A stretch of DNA of 64,000 bases. Origin: Pseudomonadota bacterium (GTDB taxonomy: Bacteria > Desulfobacterota > Syntrophorhabdia > Syntrophorhabdales > Syntrophorhabdaceae). Position 1 is the stretch's first letter, and every line of letters begins with the position of its first letter. The notes under the pieces were generated by a model. That model was not told where the DNA came from. It ran no database searches and worked only from the letters and a program-made list of their open reading frames with translations. A program made the translations under genes and the position numbers. The stretch spans positions 22,248-86,247 of the forward strand of contig JAPLKB010000063.1 in the NCBI GenBank assembly GCA_026388275.1, written 5' to 3'. Shown piece after piece: positions 26,439-35,748 of the stretch.

Positions 26439-29150
26439 ATGGATGAGACATATTCACAAGAAAAACACGTCCTTGTTGTAGGCGGTGGTATTGGCGGCAT
26501 AACTGCTGCCCTTGAGCTTGCGGCCTGCGGCGTTCACGTAACCATGCTCGAGGAAGGCCCGTCCATAGGGGGACGGATGATTCAGCTCGATAAGACCTTC
26601 CCTACGCTTGATTGTTCCACATGCACCCTTTCACCCAAAATGGTTGAGGTAGCACTCAATCGTAATATAGAGCTGCTCTCATGGGCAAAACCCATGGCAG
26701 TAAAAAAAGCGGGGCAGGGCTTTCAGGTATCGATCCTGAAAAAATCGCGATATGTCGATATCCAGAAATGCACTGCCTGTGGATCCTGTTCACCGGCATG
26801 TCCTGTGGTAATGAAGAGTGAGTTCAACATGGGGACAGGACCGAGAAAAGCAATCTATATTCCTTTTCCTCAGGCCATTCCCAACAAGGCAAGTATTGAC
26901 AAGCGTGTAGACCGTCCGTGTAAAGCCGCTTGTGTTGATGCATGTCCAATTCATACAAACGTTCTTGGATACCTCAAGCATATTAGTGAGGGAAGGTTTG
27001 CCGATGCCTACATGCTCATCAGGGCAACAAACCCATTCCCGTCGGTGTGCGGAAGGGTATGCTATGCACCCTGCGAAAAAGTTTGCAACAGAGGACAATT
27101 GGATGATCCATTGGCAATTCGTGACCTGAAAAGATTTGCGGTTGATCAATTTGATGTGGATTCTCTTGAAGTGCCCCAAATAACAAAGACAGAAAAAAAG
27201 GTGGCTGTTATCGGAGCAGGGCCGGCCGGCCTTGCCTGTGCACACAACCTTGCCATAGAAGGCCATGAAGTAACAGTTTTTGAGGCCCTTCCAGAGCCGG
27301 GAGGCATGTTGCGGTATGCCATACCTGAATACCGGCTTCCCAAAGAAGAGCTGAGAAAAGAGATCGGTTATATTGAAAAACTTGGTGTTGACATTAAATG
27401 CGGCATAGAAATAGGCAAGGATATGACTATTAATGCTGTAAAGAATGATTTTGATGCTATCTTCATCGGCGCAGGAGCCCCGAAGGGTTTGCTTCTTGGG
27501 GTGGAAGGGGAAGATACTGACGGTGTTATCGATGGTATACAATTTCTCCGTGCTGTCAATAGCGGTAAGTCCCTGGCAATAGGGAAGAATGTCACCGTCG
27601 TAGGCGGAGGAAACACTGCCGTCGACTGTGCGAGAACAGCAAAACGGCTCGGAAGCGAGAATGTAAAGCTCGTTTACCGGAGAACCCGTGATGAGATGCC
27701 AGCAGCCGGTGAAGAGATAGAGGCACTCATCCACGAGGGGATAGAAATACAGTTCCTTACAACACCGGTTCGCTTTTATGCAGAAAATGGAAGGCTCTCC
27801 GGGATGGAGTGCATCCGCATGGAACTCGGTGAGCCCGATGCAAGCGGCCGCAGGCGTCCGGTCCCCGTTGCAAACTCAAAATTTACACTCCCTGTCGATA
27901 CGGTCATTACAGCCCTTGGTCAGGCAACCCAGACCTCTTTTGTCGAAGGGATAGGGGTGGTGTTGGCGAAAAACGGCACGATTGAAGTAGACCCTGCAAC
28001 AGGCCAGACGAATATTGATGGCGTATTTGCCGGTGGTGATGTTTATACAGGACCTGCCTATGTGGTTGATGCCATTGCAGCCGGTCAGAAGGCGGCTTTT
28101 TCCATAAACAACTATTTGAAGGGTGCAGCAATAACTGAGGTCAGGGAAGAAAAGAAACCTGAGCAGCTTACAGAGGTTGAAGTGGCCCAACTGGCTGAGA
28201 AAACTCCACGGGCAGAGCGTATTCGTATGCCTGAAGCAAATGTTGAAGAGAGAGTGACCAATTTCGGCGAAGTGGCCATCGGCTACAGTCCGGAAGAAGC
28301 AATGGCTGAGGCAACACGATGCCTTGCCGGTCGTATAGAAGGCTGCATTCAGTGCGGTGAGTGCGAGAGACAGTGTGAAGTAAGAGCTATTGATCATGCC
28401 ATGCAGGATGAGATTGTGGAAAGAGAGTACGACAGCATAGTCCTTGCCCCTGGCTTTGATCTATATGACCCGACGGAAAAAAAGGAATACGGCTATGGCA
28501 CCCTTGAAGGGGTTTTGACAGGCATCGAGTTCGAGCGGATCTGTTCAGTCACAGGACCGACCGGCGGCGATATTGTGTTGAACGGAAAAGTTCCGAAGCG
28601 ATTTTATTTTATACAATGTGTGGGCTCCAGGGATCGGCAAAGCGGTGCCAGGTTCTGTTCACGGGTATGCTGCATGTATACGGCAAAACATGCCAGTATC
28701 GTCAAGGACAGGATTAAAGATGCTGAGATTTATGTTTCCTACATTGATGTCAGGGCTTATGGAAAGAGTTATGAAGAATTTTACAAGAGCACTCAGGAAA
28801 GCGGAACCTTTTACATACGGGGCATTCCCGGAGAAATTACGAAGACTGAAAATGGCTTATTGGTAAGAGTGGAGGACATGCTAAGCAATGAAATGCTTGA
28901 GGTTGAAGTTGATCTGGTAATCCTCGCAACAGGGGTACGACCGCGTAAACAGACTGAAGACCTTTGCAGAATCATGTCCATAAAAAGAGATGAGTATGGT
29001 TTTATCAGGGTGGACTCAATACAGCCGTCACGGACAAATGTTAATGGCATCTTTGTATGCGGCATGGCCTCGGGGCCTAAGGATGTACCCGATACTGTCG
29101 CATCCGGCGGAGAAGCGGCTGCGCGATGCATGGAGTACATAAATAAGTGA
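26439..29150 (+). CDS. HdrA-like flavoprotein with a nested GltD/NADPH-oxidoreductase domain
   Basis: A 903-aa composite. Residues 1-155 start an HdrA: FAD loop VVGGGIGGITAALELA, HdrA segment LDKTFPTLDCSTCTLSPKM and cluster motif CTACGSCSPACPV. Residues about 156-633 are inserted and match glutamate-synthase small-subunit/NfnB-type reductases: cysteine-rich start RPCKAACVDACPIHTNVLGY, FAD loop VAVIGAGPAGLACAHNLA (about 254) and NAD(P)-binding loop VTVVGGGNTAVDCARTA (about 384). HdrA then resumes with CIQCGECERQCEVRAID, IQCVGSRDRQSGARFCSRVC and the C-terminal FAD region ending near VNGIFVCGMASGPKDVPDT. The insertion would give HdrA its own NAD(P)H site. A weak ribosome site precedes the ATG. 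The stop codon lies in the first unit of a heptamer repeat. Confidence 0.85.
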   Translation: MDETYSQEKHVLVVGGGIGGITAALELAACGVHVTMLEEGPSIGGRMIQLDKTFPTLDCSTCTLSPKMVEVALNRNIELLSWAKPMAVKKAGQGFQVSILKKSRYVDIQKCTACGSCSPACPVVMKSEFNMGTGPRKAIYIPFPQAIPNKASIDKRVDRPCKAACVDACPIHTNVLGYLKHISEGRFADAYMLIRATNPFPSVCGRVCYAPCEKVCNRGQLDDPLAIRDLKRFAVDQFDVDSLEVPQITKTEKKVAVIGAGPAGLACAHNLAIEGHEVTVFEALPEPGGMLRYAIPEYRLPKEELRKEIGYIEKLGVDIKCGIEIGKDMTINAVKNDFDAIFIGAGAPKGLLLGVEGEDTDGVIDGIQFLRAVNSGKSLAIGKNVTVVGGGNTAVDCARTAKRLGSENVKLVYRRTRDEMPAAGEEIEALIHEGIEIQFLTTPVRFYAENGRLSGMECIRMELGEPDASGRRRPVPVANSKFTLPVDTVITALGQATQTSFVEGIGVVLAKNGTIEVDPATGQTNIDGVFAGGDVYTGPAYVVDAIAAGQKAAFSINNYLKGAAITEVREEKKPEQLTEVEVAQLAEKTPRAERIRMPEANVEERVTNFGEVAIGYSPEEAMAEATRCLAGRIEGCIQCGECERQCEVRAIDHAMQDEIVEREYDSIVLAPGFDLYDPTEKKEYGYGTLEGVLTGIEFERICSVTGPTGGDIVLNGKVPKRFYFIQCVGSRDRQSGARFCSRVCCMYTAKHASIVKDRIKDAEIYVSYIDVRAYGKSYEEFYKSTQESGTFYIRGIPGEITKTENGLLVRVEDMLSNEMLEVEVDLVILATGVRPRKQTEDLCRIMSIKRDEYGFIRVDSIQPSRTNVNGIFVCGMASGPKDVPDTVASGGEAAARCMEYINK

Positions 29151-29229
29151 AAAGTGAACGGTGCATAGTGAATAGTAGAAGATTTCTGAAATCTTGTTTG
29201 TGTCCCACGTCACACGTCTCACGTCCCAC
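29148..29229. repeat. Two short heptamer arrays between hdrA genes
   Basis: Units TGAAAAG, TGAACGG, TGCATAG, TGAATAG run from 29148 to 29175, the first supplying the stop codon of the upstream gene. GTCCCAC, GTCACAC, GTCTCAC, GTCCCAC run from 29202 to 29229, directly before the next ribosome site. The first array is related to the TGAATAG/CTATTCA array at 30921-31026. Confidence 0.8.
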
Positions 29230-29241
29230 GGGGGTTTGGAT

Positions 29242-30915
29242 ATGAAGACCGGTATATTCATCTGCCATTGCGGTCACAATATCAAACACACCATTGATGT
29301 GAAAAAGCTGAGCCAGTACTTCAAAAAATATCCCGGTGTAACCGTTGCAGAAGACTATCCCTTTGTCTGTTCTGAGCCTGGTCAGGACATGATCAGGGAC
29401 AGTATTGAAAAACAAGGACTTGATCGCGTGCTTATCGCATCTTGCACACCTTCACTCCACGGAGAATTGTTCAAGGACCTCCTGAAAAAGTCAGACCTAA
29501 ACCCCTTTCTTTTAAGAAGAGTCAGCATCAGAGAGCATTGTTCCTGGGTTGGCGATGACCTTGACATCAATACAGAAAAGGCAAGAAGACTGATCCTGGC
29601 AGGACTTTATTCGGCAGCTCATTACGTTCCCCTCGAAGAAAAGGTAGTGGAGGTCACCAAGTCGGCACTTATCGTAGGAGGCGGAGTCTCAGGCTTAAGC
29701 GCAGCAGCATTTCTTTCAAAAATGGGAATGCAGGTATATCTTGTAGAAAAAGAAGCTGAACTTGGCGGTCATGTTCGAGCCCTTAAGGACATCTGGCCTG
29801 CCAGAAGGGACGGCAAGGAAATTATCGATGAAATGGTGGAGGAACTAACCGGTAAAAGCAATGTTGAAATATTCACCTCAACAACGATCAGCGCCTTTGA
29901 AGGTTTTTTCGGCAACTACGAAGTAACGCTCAATACCCCGAAGGGAGAGAAAAAATTAACTGCAGGCGGAGTGATTGTGGCTGCAGGATTTTCACCTTTT
30001 GATCCCCGCATAAAGCCGGAGCTGGCCTACGGTAAAGATAAAAGGATTATTACTACGCTCGATTTTGAAAGAGACAGTGACTCCCTCTCTCTTCCCGAGA
30101 ATCCACGTATAGCTATACTCCACTGTGTAGGTTCAAGAGATGAACAGATAGGTAAACCATACTGTTCGAGGGTGTGCTGTATCAATGCGCTTCGTGTCGG
30201 TGATTCGATAAAAGAGAAATATAAGGATTCATACGTTGAATCATTTTATATGGATGTAAGGGCGCATCCGCGAGGCGGAGAAGAATTCTTTGAAGATACT
30301 CAGGAAAAGGGTGTCCTGTTCACGAGAAGCAATATCGCTGAGATTGTTCCGGGTTCTAAGGGTGTACTTGTCCGGGGAGAAGATACATTATTTAATGAGT
30401 TCTTTGAGAGGGAGTTTGATCTTGTTGTCCTTTCAATAGGCATGTCTCCCCCTGTTGACAATAAGCTGATTGCCACGCTTTTCAAGATAACCCTTGATAA
30501 AGATAAATTCTTCCTTGAAGCACATATTAAACTGAGACCCTTTGACACGGCGGTAAAGGGAATTTTCATAGCAGGATCATGTTCAGGTCCAAAGGATATT
30601 GAGGAATCAATCAACCACGGAAGGGCCTCTGCGGTGAAGCTCTACGGATTCCTTAACCTCGGATATGCCTTTGTAGACCCCTTTATATCAATCGTTGATC
30701 CAAAGAGGTGCAGCGGCTGCAGGATGTGTGAACAGGCCTGTGTTGCAAAAGCAATAAAGTATGATGAAACAAAGAGGATTGTCCATGTTGAGGAAGCCGC
30801 CTGCATGGGATGCGGCCTCTGTAACAGTACGTGCCCCTCATCGGCAGTAACCTTAAAAGGTTATGCGGACATGATTATTGATGATGAAATAAGCGCCCTC
30901 ACGGAGGCAATATAA
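29242..30915 (+). CDS. hdrA: HdrA-like flavin/iron-sulfur oxidoreductase
   Basis: A 557-aa HdrA-type subunit. ATG 29242 is chosen over the upstream in-frame TTG 29194, which lies before the repeat DNA; GGGGG precedes it. The N-terminal domain starts TGIFICHCGHNIKHTIDV, continues with VLIASCTPSLHGELF and FLLRRVSIREHCSWV, then the FAD loop ALIVGGGVSGLSAAAFLSKM (about residue 150). The HdrA cysteine cluster is HCVGSRDEQIGKPYCSRVCC (about 295). The C-terminus has two ferredoxin-type 4Fe-4S motifs, CSGCRMCEQACVAKA and CMGCGLCNSTCPSSA. This architecture equals the second half of the double HdrA encoded at 60743. In Hdr complexes such a flavin is the bifurcation site (established for HdrABC-MvhADG). 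Confidence 0.88.
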   Translation: MKTGIFICHCGHNIKHTIDVKKLSQYFKKYPGVTVAEDYPFVCSEPGQDMIRDSIEKQGLDRVLIASCTPSLHGELFKDLLKKSDLNPFLLRRVSIREHCSWVGDDLDINTEKARRLILAGLYSAAHYVPLEEKVVEVTKSALIVGGGVSGLSAAAFLSKMGMQVYLVEKEAELGGHVRALKDIWPARRDGKEIIDEMVEELTGKSNVEIFTSTTISAFEGFFGNYEVTLNTPKGEKKLTAGGVIVAAGFSPFDPRIKPELAYGKDKRIITTLDFERDSDSLSLPENPRIAILHCVGSRDEQIGKPYCSRVCCINALRVGDSIKEKYKDSYVESFYMDVRAHPRGGEEFFEDTQEKGVLFTRSNIAEIVPGSKGVLVRGEDTLFNEFFEREFDLVVLSIGMSPPVDNKLIATLFKITLDKDKFFLEAHIKLRPFDTAVKGIFIAGSCSGPKDIEESINHGRASAVKLYGFLNLGYAFVDPFISIVDPKRCSGCRMCEQACVAKAIKYDETKRIVHVEEAACMGCGLCNSTCPSSAVTLKGYADMIIDDEISALTEAI

Positions 30916-30920
30916 ATCAG

Positions 30921-31026
<106 letters not shown>

Positions 31027-31040
31027 CTACAGGAGGTACG

Positions 31041-31451
31041 ATGGTTGAAGTAACAAACACCAAGAATACCGAGATCATCGGTTTCGCCTGCTCTTTTTGT
31101 ACATTCAAGGCATCTGAGATGGCAGGAAGCCTGAGGATGAAATATCCGGACGGAGTGAAGCTCATTCAGGTGCCCTGTTCAAGCAGGGTGGACCCGGCAT
31201 TTGTAATTAAGGCAATATTTGAGGGGGCAGATGGTGTCTTTGTGGCCGGATGTCATCCCGGTGATTGTCATTTTATTAAAGGGAATTATTTTACCAGGAG
31301 AAAGATGGCTGCCCTGAAAGAGATGTTCGACGTATTTTCCATTAAGGATAAATTACGCCTTTTCTGGGTAAGCGCTGCTGAGGCAAGACGTTTTGTTGAA
31401 AAAGTTACAGGCATGCATAACGAGATAAAGGAAAAAAAAAATGCAGAGTAA
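31041..31451 (+). CDS. mvhD: MvhD-like (hydrogenase delta/HdrA-linker) iron-sulfur protein
   Basis: A 136-aa member of the methyl-viologen-reducing hydrogenase delta family, a 2Fe-2S protein that carries electrons between the input module and HdrA. The conserved cysteines are in FACSFCTFKASEMAG, QVPCSSRVDPAF and AGCHPGDCHF. The C-terminal helices are normal. GGAGG precedes the ATG. It overlaps the next gene by 11 bp. No hydrogenase subunits (MvhA, MvhG) are present nearby, so the electron donor must be something else, probably the FrhB-like protein or the NAD(P)H domain of the fused HdrA (inference). Confidence 0.9.
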   Translation: MVEVTNTKNTEIIGFACSFCTFKASEMAGSLRMKYPDGVKLIQVPCSSRVDPAFVIKAIFEGADGVFVAGCHPGDCHFIKGNYFTRRKMAALKEMFDVFSIKDKLRLFWVSAAEARRFVEKVTGMHNEIKEKKNAE

Positions 31452-32451
31452 GCAGATTGAAAATGGCAATATCGAAAATGCTCTTAATCAGTTTTTGAAA
31501 GATGAGCAGCATCTGGTCCTTGGATTTGAAAAGGGCAAAGAAGGTTTAAATCATGGGATATTTAAAACACATGTGGATAATCTTACGCTTTTGAATCCAG
31601 TGTTCAGTATAAACGGGGCCTTATATCTACGCCGTCTATTCTCCAAAGGAACAGGGATTATTCTCATGCTAAGACCTTGTGAAATAAGGGCATACAACGA
31701 ATTAGTCAAATTGAACCAGATCGAAAGAGAAGATATCATTGCTGTGTCCATCGATTGCCCGGGAACTGTGTCATCGAAACAGGGATTTGATGATATACCC
31801 GCAGAGGCATCAAAGATAGTAGAATATTTGCAGAACCCCGGCAAGATGCGATGGGCCTGCGAGGTATGCAGGGAAAAGAGGGGGGTTGTGGGAGATGCAG
31901 GCATCAGAATAGACAAAAACGGTATCTTCTGGGCATTTTCTTACACGGAAAAAGGAGAGACCCTTTTATCACTTATCGAAGGTGAGATCAAAGAAGCAAC
32001 GGCAGAAATGCTCATCAGCGAAAGCAAGGAGCCCGTTAAATTTACCACCGATATGGAAGAATTCTCCAAAGACTTCTCAAAGTGTATCATGTGCAAGAAT
32101 TGCAGGGATATGTGTCCGGTTTGTTACTGCATTGATTGTGTGTTCAACGGTGATGAGTACTTGCCCAAGGGCGATGCACTTATTAACAAAATATTTCGTA
32201 TTGGCTCTTCAGCTATGCCCCAGGGTAAAGAGCTTTTTCATATGATCAGGATGTTCCATGTTTCACAGACCTGTGTGGGCTGTGGCGCATGCGAAGACGC
32301 ATGTCCCCAGGGGATCCCCTTAACAAAGTACTTCAAGGGCACATCAGAAAGACTCCAGGGCATGTTTTCATATATATCAGGACGGAGTCTTGATGAAGAA
32401 ATACCCTACCTTACATTTCTTGAAGACGAGTTGGAAGATGCAGAAGACTGA
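31441..32451 (+). CDS. FrhB/FdhB-like iron-sulfur flavoprotein subunit
   Basis: A 336-aa protein resembling coenzyme F420 hydrogenase/formate dehydrogenase beta subunits. The N-terminal domain includes GIILMLRPCEIRAYNELVKL and CEVCREKRG. The C-terminal half has two ferredoxin-like clusters, CIMCKNCRDMCPVCYC (about residue 218) and CVGCGACEDACPQGIP (about 278). Related proteins accept or donate electrons to flavin or F420 and sit beside HdrA-MvhD in methanogens and sulfate reducers. F420 itself is not implied in this organism. Starts overlap on both sides (11 bp with mvhD, 14 bp with hdrC), so the genes are tightly coupled. Confidence 0.75.
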   Translation: MQSKQIENGNIENALNQFLKDEQHLVLGFEKGKEGLNHGIFKTHVDNLTLLNPVFSINGALYLRRLFSKGTGIILMLRPCEIRAYNELVKLNQIEREDIIAVSIDCPGTVSSKQGFDDIPAEASKIVEYLQNPGKMRWACEVCREKRGVVGDAGIRIDKNGIFWAFSYTEKGETLLSLIEGEIKEATAEMLISESKEPVKFTTDMEEFSKDFSKCIMCKNCRDMCPVCYCIDCVFNGDEYLPKGDALINKIFRIGSSAMPQGKELFHMIRMFHVSQTCVGCGACEDACPQGIPLTKYFKGTSERLQGMFSYISGRSLDEEIPYLTFLEDELEDAED

Positions 32452-32938
32452 TCACGTAATAGATTTAGCCGGATATAAAAAAGAAGACCTAACAGTCTGT
32501 CTGGGATGCAAAATCTGTGCATCTGTTTGCACGGTCAATGACCTTTCAATCAGCACGAGTCCTCAGGAACTACTCCAGACACTCTTTCTTGGAAAGGATA
32601 TTTCTGCAGATAATCCGCTGGTGCGATACTGCACGGGTTGTTACCGGTGTACCCAGGCCTGTCCCTGGGATATACGAATCCCGGAAATAGTGAGGGCTCT
32701 CAGGGATGTGCTTGCCACGGGATCGCCTTTTGAAAAGGCATTCAAAGGTTCTTTAGATATATGGGGAAGGGTTTATGAGCCATATGTGCTTCTTAAGGCA
32801 GTACCTTTTCTTATTAAAGAAGGATACTTAAAACATATGAACAGATGGATTGAATATATGGGCATTCATTTACCCCATAAAGTTAAAAAGATAAATCCTT
32901 CAAACAATTCAAACGGCCAAAAAGGCGGAACATTATGA
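32438..32938 (+). CDS. hdrC: HdrC, heterodisulfide reductase iron-sulfur subunit C
   Basis: A 166-aa electron-transfer subunit with two 4Fe-4S motifs, CLGCKICASVCTVNDL (about residue 22) and CTGCYRCTQACPWDI (about 63), followed by the usual helical tail. ATG 32438 is preferred over the in-frame ATG 32390: it gives the normal HdrC length, a GGAAG site precedes it, and it limits the overlap with the upstream gene to 14 bp. It overlaps hdrB by 4 bp. In HdrABC it passes electrons from HdrA to HdrB. Confidence 0.9.
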   Translation: MQKTDHVIDLAGYKKEDLTVCLGCKICASVCTVNDLSISTSPQELLQTLFLGKDISADNPLVRYCTGCYRCTQACPWDIRIPEIVRALRDVLATGSPFEKAFKGSLDIWGRVYEPYVLLKAVPFLIKEGYLKHMNRWIEYMGIHLPHKVKKINPSNNSNGQKGGTL

Positions 32939-33615
32939 ATTACGGTTATTACCCGGGTTGCTCGCTCACAGGATCAGCCCACAAGTTGGATAAAGGGGTA
33001 AGGAAGGTTTTAGAAAAACAGGGTCATGTCCTTAAGGAAATCCCTGATTGGAACTGTTGTGGTGCATTTGAATATGGCGACAGGAATGAACTTACCAACT
33101 TTTCCAAAAGAAACCTGGAAAAGGCCAGGGGTCTCTTTTCTGAGATCATTGCTCCATGCCCGGCATGCTATAAAAATCTGAAAGAGGCAGACGAGAATAA
33201 TGAATTTGAAATTCAGCACCCCCTCGATCTTTTTGGAGAAGCTTTTCTTTCTTCAATGAAACAGGTGCACGATCTGAAAGGTAACGTATTTACACCATAT
33301 TACGGTTGTATCCTTTTAAGGCCACGGGAAACTGCAATCACAAATAAAACAGTGATGGAAGACACAATTTCCCGCTTTGGTGGAGAAATTGCTAGCGAAA
33401 AAGTAAAGGATAAATGCTGCGGAGGGAATCAGATTTTTATTAATAAGTTTGCCACTGAGAAGCTTTCCAGGCTTATACTTGAAAAATCAAAAGGAACGTT
33501 GGTTGTGTTCTGCCCTCTCTGTCATATGGCTTTGAAAACATTTTCAGGGGACAGGAAGGTAATTTATTTCACTGACCTTTTGCTTTATATAATGGGAGAA
33601 AAGAACACGCTATGA
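32935..33615 (+). CDS. hdrB: HdrB, CCG-domain catalytic-type subunit
   Basis: A 226-aa protein with both CCG modules that hold noncubane 4Fe-4S clusters: GYYPGCSLTGSAH to WNCCGAFEYGD and PCPACYKNL, then YYGCILLRP to DKCCGGNQIF and CPLCHMALK. It is shorter than the typical archaeal HdrB of nearly 300 residues, but all cluster cysteines are present. In methanogens HdrB reduces the CoM-CoB heterodisulfide; here the terminal acceptor is unknown and cannot be read from sequence. Four-base overlaps with hdrC and the following hdrA-like gene indicate coupled synthesis. Confidence 0.9.
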   Translation: MNYGYYPGCSLTGSAHKLDKGVRKVLEKQGHVLKEIPDWNCCGAFEYGDRNELTNFSKRNLEKARGLFSEIIAPCPACYKNLKEADENNEFEIQHPLDLFGEAFLSSMKQVHDLKGNVFTPYYGCILLRPRETAITNKTVMEDTISRFGGEIASEKVKDKCCGGNQIFINKFATEKLSRLILEKSKGTLVVFCPLCHMALKTFSGDRKVIYFTDLLLYIMGEKNTL

Positions 33616-35351
33616 ACGTATTGATAGTAGGCGGTGGTATAAGCGGCATTTCTGCAGCAAAGGTTGCCCTGAAGGAACATCATAATGTTACAATCCTCGA
33701 GAAAACTGCTGAGCCGGGCGGACTCATGGCGCGTATAGCCAACTGCAGGGTAGGGTTCAAGACTTTCTTTGATGAGATCGTTAATGACAGCAATCTTCAA
33801 GTAATAACAGATACTAATATTATAAACGTTAATAAAATAGATGATAAATATATTGTAACAACTGATAATAATAAGGTAATAAATGCTGATAGAGTTATAG
33901 TTGCCACTGGCCTGTCACCATATGATCCTGTTGAGTATAAAGGAAAGAGAATACTTACAAGCCTTGAGTACGATGCTCTTATAGATCAGCGGAAAGGAGA
34001 ACTTCCCAACGATTTTAATAAGATAGGATTTGTACTCTGTGTGGGTTCACGCTCAAAAGAGTATCCTCTTTGTTCATCGGTATGCTGTTCCTATACCATA
34101 CGAGAGATTAAATGGACACTACAGAGGGCAAAACCGGAGATAAAGGTTTTTTACAATGACCTTCGTTTTTTTGGCCAGGAATTTTATATGGAAAAGGCAT
34201 ACAGGGATGCTGGTGTTACATTCATACGTGCCAATTCACGCTATTTTGAAGAAGACGAAAAGGGCGTAACAATCCGCTATTTTACGGACGAAGAAATCAG
34301 AGAGGAACGCTTTGATTATATAGTTTTGGCAATAGGGCTGAGGCCTAACCCTGAACTTGCAGCTTTAAGTAAACTATTCGGTTTTTCCCTCAATGAGTAT
34401 GGATTTGTGAAAGAGATTGAACCATTAACCACAGATATTGAAGGGGTTTATGTGTCTGGCGGTGCACTTGAACCTATGAATATAAAGGATTCTATTCTTA
34501 CTGGATTCGGAGCAGGCATGCTTGCTCTCAGGGGTAAAAATTTATCTTCAGAAATAATTAGGAATCAGGAAATGCTTTATAAAGAAACAGAACCTGATTT
34601 ACCTAAAGTTGACGGTGATTTTTCATCGTATCTATTTTATCTTGGCACTGAAAATATTGGCACGGGTATATTCTACGAGTTTATATCCTCAAAATTTATT
34701 GCCATGGCGAGAGATTTAAAAAGGGCCGGAAAAACAGTATATGTATTCACACAAAATATGGTTATGCCTTCATATGATGAAATTGTATATGAGGATGCAC
34801 GACGTGAGGGTGTTTTATTTATACACCTTGAAGAAGGAGAAAAGTTTACATTTAATCATGGCAAAGCCATTATTATGGGTCTAAAAAGACAACTCGATTT
34901 TGCTGTTGAAAGGATTATATGTTTCGACGATTATACAGATCTGTTTAAGGACAGAGAATTCCTTTCTCTTTACAGATCCGAACCTCAGCTCAGATGGTCG
35001 CCAACAAAATGGAGCAGAAAAAGATACCATGTCGGATTCATCAGGCATCCGCGTGCAGAACGTTGGGAACCGAGAGAGATTCTCGGAGCTTTAGGTGAGA
35101 TGCTTCTTGATATGCAGGAGGAGAGATTATTTCCTGTTATAAATGAAGAGCGATGCAGTGGCTGCGGTTCATGCGAGGGGGCATGTCCCCATAGTGCCAT
35201 TGAGATTGAAATGCGTGAAACGTCACTGGCTATTTTCGGGCCACTGGCATCAACAGTCGTACCAATTGCACATGTAAAGGAAGATGCCTGCGTGGGTTGT
35301 GGTCTGTGCGCATCAACATGTCCCTCTGATGTGATCAGTTATAATCCCTAA
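33612..35351 (+). CDS. HdrA-like flavin/iron-sulfur oxidoreductase with C-terminal ferredoxin domain
   Basis: A 579-aa HdrA relative. FAD loop VLIVGGGISGISAAKVALKE at the N-terminus, HdrA cysteine segment LCVGSRSKEYPLCSSVCC (about residue 141), FAD-end motif IEGVYVSGGALEPMNIKD (about 280), an extra middle domain of unknown family (about 330-500) and two 4Fe-4S motifs at the end, CSGCGSCEGACPHSAI and CVGCGLCASTCPSDVI. It overlaps hdrB by 4 bp and is the last gene of the cluster. It is the third HdrA-type flavoprotein in one run, so the complex may have several flavin sites or alternative HdrA partners (inference). The first part of the gene is visibly more AT-rich than the genes upstream. Confidence 0.85.
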   Translation: MNVLIVGGGISGISAAKVALKEHHNVTILEKTAEPGGLMARIANCRVGFKTFFDEIVNDSNLQVITDTNIINVNKIDDKYIVTTDNNKVINADRVIVATGLSPYDPVEYKGKRILTSLEYDALIDQRKGELPNDFNKIGFVLCVGSRSKEYPLCSSVCCSYTIREIKWTLQRAKPEIKVFYNDLRFFGQEFYMEKAYRDAGVTFIRANSRYFEEDEKGVTIRYFTDEEIREERFDYIVLAIGLRPNPELAALSKLFGFSLNEYGFVKEIEPLTTDIEGVYVSGGALEPMNIKDSILTGFGAGMLALRGKNLSSEIIRNQEMLYKETEPDLPKVDGDFSSYLFYLGTENIGTGIFYEFISSKFIAMARDLKRAGKTVYVFTQNMVMPSYDEIVYEDARREGVLFIHLEEGEKFTFNHGKAIIMGLKRQLDFAVERIICFDDYTDLFKDREFLSLYRSEPQLRWSPTKWSRKRYHVGFIRHPRAERWEPREILGALGEMLLDMQEERLFPVINEERCSGCGSCEGACPHSAIEIEMRETSLAIFGPLASTVVPIAHVKEDACVGCGLCASTCPSDVISYNP

Positions 35352-35748
35352 CAAAAAATAAGTGCGTGCAATAAAGATCTAATTGTCAATTCTATAAAAT
35401 AATTTTATTAGAAACATAGATCTAAACTAAAAGTCATTATAATTTCTTAATTTCAATAGGTGTTATGAAATCAGTTTTTAAATATGATGCATGCCTCTCA
35501 GAAATGCCACACAAATGCATTTTAATGGCTCTTTAATGGAAAATATTACACATACCATAAATCTTGTTGTACGTGCAAATTTGAAGGTCATTTTTTTGAG
35601 AAGTAGAGTAAACATATTTAAATGGTTAACAACAAATGATATATGAAAATATCAATATTAATATAAGTACTGATAAGAGATATTATGTTAACTTTTATTT
35701 ATATCTAACATATATATTTTTAATTAAAAATAGAGCTAAAAAAGACAT
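35352..35748. other. 397-bp AT-rich convergent gap
   Basis: Lies between the end of the rightward Hdr-Etf cluster and the end of the leftward motility/signalling operon. Very AT-rich, with no open frame that looks like protein, no clear terminator hairpin for either side and no RNA gene seen. Confidence 0.5.
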
